A stretch of 64,000 nt of DNA from Bacillus alkalisoli (lineage in GTDB: Bacteria > Bacillota > Bacilli > Bacillales > Bacillaceae_I), in the NCBI RefSeq assembly GCF_002797415.1, contig NZ_KZ454944.1:891745-955744 (forward strand). The letters are read 5' to 3'. The position numbers and the translations under genes were made by a program. A model generated the notes under the pieces. It did not search any database, was not told the DNA's origin, and was given only the letters and a program-made list of their open reading frames with translations. Numbering within the stretch: the first letter of the stretch is position 1; the number at the start of each line of letters is the position of its first letter. Below, piece by piece: positions 63,101-64,000 of the stretch.

Positions 63101-64000
63101 ACAGGCAGAGGTTATATAGTAGAGCAACTTTATTACACTGATTTAGATCGTATTAAAGATATGGATTTAATCTTTGCGAACTCGGATTATAACAATAGTT
63201 TAAACCCTGAAAAAGGTGTGTTTGTCGAGTTTTTGAAAGAGTTAGACCGTACGGAAACACCTGTTATTTGGCCTGGTAACGGTGGTCCTAGAGGAAGTAT
63301 TCGATTCCTAGTTGAACATATTGGAAATCCTGCATCACATGTAATGGGTGGACTTTCAGCTGCTCAACAAACATTAGAAGCGACTGTATTAGCAGAACAC
63401 CCGATTTTTGAAGGTGTTGCTACAGATGAAGATGGTAAGTTCAAATATACTAGTCGTTATTACAATGGGTTCTCTGGCTACACTGGTACAACAATTGCAA
63501 CTGCAAATCATTCTGTACAAGGTGATTTAGGCTCATTAGTTGCATACGGTGGCCGTACTTTAAATAGTGTCGAAGTTTTACTTGCAAGTATGACTTTCGG
63601 ATACGGCTTTACGGAAGGTGGACATTTCGACCAAAACCGTGAACGTATTGTAAACAACGCAATTCTTTGGGCACTAGATAACAAAGAGGAGTTAGTTGGT
63701 GAAATTCATGGTCAAGTTTCCAATAACTTTGATCGTAACGTAAAAGCAACGATTACTGTTGAAGAAACAGGTTATACGTTTGAAACAGAACAAGACGGAT
63801 CATTCTTCCTTGCACTAGATTCAGGCACTTACACACTAACAATTGAAGGTTTTGGACACCATTCAGAAAGTTTTGAAGTAGATGTTGTTCGTGGTGATAA
63901 GTTAAATGAAACTTTCGTATTAACTTCTGAAGATGCTGGACTAGTTAAAGGACAAGTAAAATCAGTTGACACAAATCAAGGAGTTGAAGGTGCAACAATT
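57131..64000 (+). CDS. Giant multidomain subtilase, at least 2290 residues (3' end outside window)
   Basis: Start TTG 57131 after GTGGGGGTGG; GTG 57113 and 57119 are in frame but form that site. The frame is open to the window end. Signal peptide KLYYFKKHRKRFSIIMTVLL, cleavage near AGA-Q. S8 triad Asp255 (GIMDTGVEG), His297 (GHGTHVAG), Ser472 (SGTSMATPH); it is closest to the bacillopeptidase F subgroup. Then two carboxypeptidase-regulatory-like domains (about 535, 615), a PQQ-type beta-propeller (about 720-1055), and a repeated block of two such beta-domains plus one Rossmann-like domain: 1059/1138/1219-1428, 1430/1510/1594-1803, 1806/1887/1971-2185, with a fourth pair from 2190. The Rossmann-like units resemble ThuA/glutamine-amidotransferase-like folds but lack an obvious catalytic Cys. 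Extracellular; substrate unknown. Confidence 0.9.
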   Translation, partial: MKLYYFKKHRKRFSIIMTVLLIVSLILPGFAGAQTQSSNLTIEEEVELEKQRAQDPDDFINGDNTKAINNGIPNLLDGINFDTKPAFDEDDFVLGGKVETDIVHKLDNEGTANIIVRLKDSVDMQKLSSTVSAMNNRTERVGTVVDQLKATAQNSQAGFLADLQKLEDQKIVSSVKPFWVINGVAATISKEALEILANREDVVKITLDREFQVPEVTVEEAPPRLPEWGLEKIFAPKVWGEYGVQGDGIVVGIMDTGVEGNHEALAHNYRGKDGNHQYSWIDVSGQGYKTPSDGHGHGTHVAGSAVGGGAGEPVGVAPGAEWIAAKIFTDGGGTTASAIHTAFEWFLAPGGDPSKAPHVVNNSWGSADTYRTEFLDGVKAWVAAGIFPLFAAGNDGPGSQTIGSPGSFPEAFAIGATDSGDQIASFSSRGPVFWTNENGEQKRYVKPEVSAPGHRIYSAWPGNGYNTISGTSMATPHVAGAIALILQSNPNLTIDEVASILENTARTEAHMGAVPNDTYGHGIVNVYQAVTEVAYAGEVKGTLLDEDGNGISGEIKFLKEGSSFTVKDGEVNFKVREGIHEIEVYSFGYHGLKQTIEVNKGEVTQVAWTLEEAERFDVTGTVTYENGSPVAFAYVRVVGAPLETARTNENGQFSINAIPQDNYTLVVNGQGIKQKSVSVDVTKNMTVNITVSTVSIDSQLDWSTSKNNNSRNAVSIAEVDAEKLAESWSFTSPGQVLFSSPVIAEGKVVFTTDRGYVIVLDQNSGEEQWSVRTGNTNRSTPTVVDGTVYVAGGSDALIYAIDLVTGMTKWTKRLEYPAIYEAPIYDNGVLYVTSYLSNDAKAVALNANNGDKIWEANVGNESFFGAAMGEDTLFVATYASRQIKAISKTDGSEKWTVTADNQGFAASPVYHDGVIYAVSVNFSNGSGTLHAYNASNGNKLWSTTGIGDTQAGSPIIFDDLVVIGSAANTYIKAFNKNTGELVWETNNGSTMVNTGAISGNGYLFVTDLASNLNVYDVFTGEKLSTYSLKNISTAGVALTEGQVVVGDHSGVTSFEAPGTLSGTIKGKAGQPVQAKITLLNAGKSVEADENGKYVMSAHPGTYEVKIAYYGLQQSIEEIKFISGYSLNQDFTLEDAGTGSISGTVKNKRSGVGLEGVTISVVDTPLQVVTDSQGNFSFTEVYEGAFDVQFSIGGYVDSLQTINVVAGENTLVPFDMTPVDVVVLDDHNGDIVRFLNNNNISAEERGWDVVEDISSYQVLYMNGTYRSMGNRPDKESFDNLINAAKENDVSVVFADTWGISYGSLRLLWEFYGDPAQYDSDYYNATVRLRVDEEHPILDGLEKGGTYTIHHNGDLAWFNQYSGRHLATVGSSRIGMVGSGIAYKAVSEESAHLLLSTHSASPWVSPYNGWLTPQQQILINGVNFLLDASYGQISGAVVDEEGNTIEATVEVIETGVNVQVDGTTGQYELFHDDGVFNVAFRKGGYATKFVEVTFENGQPLVENVVMEVSNSGTISGQVVNKISGQSIPYAEIELYDEEGILVESSVSSINGNYEITGLDEARYELKIVLRDYVTHTERIEVGSEPISLNIEMYPAPKVGIIGDATTGSLRGILDGVGIEATNYTNIANITPHIENLDVIFFNDQSVASVTLEALESFLAEADKHEVSVIFGDTYWTGSGLNHLVNRFGDPKSRTTHRDYNSSAGYVVLEENPIFGNSKVGDFIDILLPNRSDIAYFEGYSGYPLATIKHQDHTNAHGLGIAYKPRTSSSMELLMGGHGISFTHDARHYTQNGLDIFVNAILWAAYVEYNTVEGTITDQDGNPVYAKVEIEEFGISTWTNPETGYFTLAALDGEYELEISSFGYQDKNITVNIDEDLEEQQIKLDLKEDNGSLEGKFVDDNPLEGGVEGVHIDVVGYPREGTTDSNGEVIIDRLEPGTYTLMVTKEGYVQLEIDVEITPNGKTILKRNLKPSPTIGVIVDAQTSSSVKLEDYLTGRGYIVEQLYYTDLDRIKDMDLIFANSDYNNSLNPEKGVFVEFLKELDRTETPVIWPGNGGPRGSIRFLVEHIGNPASHVMGGLSAAQQTLEATVLAEHPIFEGVATDEDGKFKYTSRYYNGFSGYTGTTIATANHSVQGDLGSLVAYGGRTLNSVEVLLASMTFGYGFTEGGHFDQNRERIVNNAILWALDNKEELVGEIHGQVSNNFDRNVKATITVEETGYTFETEQDGSFFLALDSGTYTLTIEGFGHHSESFEVDVVRGDKLNETFVLTSEDAGLVKGQVKSVDTNQGVEGATI

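Overview
The window is a chromosomal segment of a low-GC Gram-positive endospore former of the family Bacillaceae. The gene order follows the Bacillus subtilis 'yt' region: menA/menFDHBEC, mntABCD, ythAB, ytiB-ytjA-luxS, dps, ytkD, ytlACD, ytmA, pckA|metK|asnB, ytoA, ytpAB, ytqAB, ytzC, yttB. The layout, the AGGAGG-type ribosome binding sites and the frequent TTG/GTG starts all fit. I cannot name the species. No rRNA, tRNA, CRISPR array or prophage was seen.

Layout. 1-3.6 kb: a GNAT acetyltransferase cut by the window edge, a class 3 lipase, YteA and MenA. 4-11.6 kb: the menaquinone operon menF-D-H-B, then menE-C behind a hairpin. 11.6-16.1 kb: the mntABCD manganese transporter with an MntR-like operator. 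16.1-18.8 kb: a DUF1540 mini-protein and a bd-type oxidase (ythAB). 19-22.8 kb: a zinc-starvation cluster of two COG0523 GTPases and a His-rich ZnuA-type lipoprotein, each with a Zur-box-like palindrome upstream. 22.9-33.7 kb: carbonic anhydrase, YidD, LuxS, the YcgR/YcgQ pair, Dps with a SigB-like promoter, a Nudix hydrolase, isoaspartyl dipeptidase, the ytlACD ABC transporter and YtmA. 34.5-40.4 kb: pckA, a SAM riboswitch with metK, and asnB. 40.8-49.5 kb: a glycosyltransferase, PAP2 phosphatase, YtoA, YtpA, the sesquarterpene synthase YtpB, the tRNA wobble-uridine enzymes YtqA/YtqB, YtzC and the MFS protein YttB. 49.6-51.1 kb: a decayed IS4-type element with terminal inverted repeats and a 12-bp direct repeat at its borders. 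51.3-64 kb: two giant secreted subtilases. The first is a bacillopeptidase F with an added C-terminal cell-wall-binding module. The second is at least 2290 residues and runs off the window.

The functional themes are respiration (menaquinone plus bd oxidase), metal homeostasis (Mn and Zn uptake, Zn chaperones, Zn enzymes), methionine/SAM metabolism (metK, luxS) and secreted proteolysis.

The least explained content is structural. (1) Three intergenic arrays with different motifs share a 21-bp period, and two related hairpin arrays have a 52-bp period kept in exact register over about 700 bp. Both periods are close to whole numbers of DNA turns. (2) A 136-138-bp MITE-like element with terminal inverted repeats of about 33 bp occurs three times, each time beside a men, cyd-like or zinc gene. 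(3) Two GC-rich palindromic elements have perfect 17-18-bp arms, and one carries a second palindrome nested inside it. (4) The giant subtilase contains a super-repeat of about 376 residues (two beta-sandwich domains plus one Rossmann-like domain), present at least three times.
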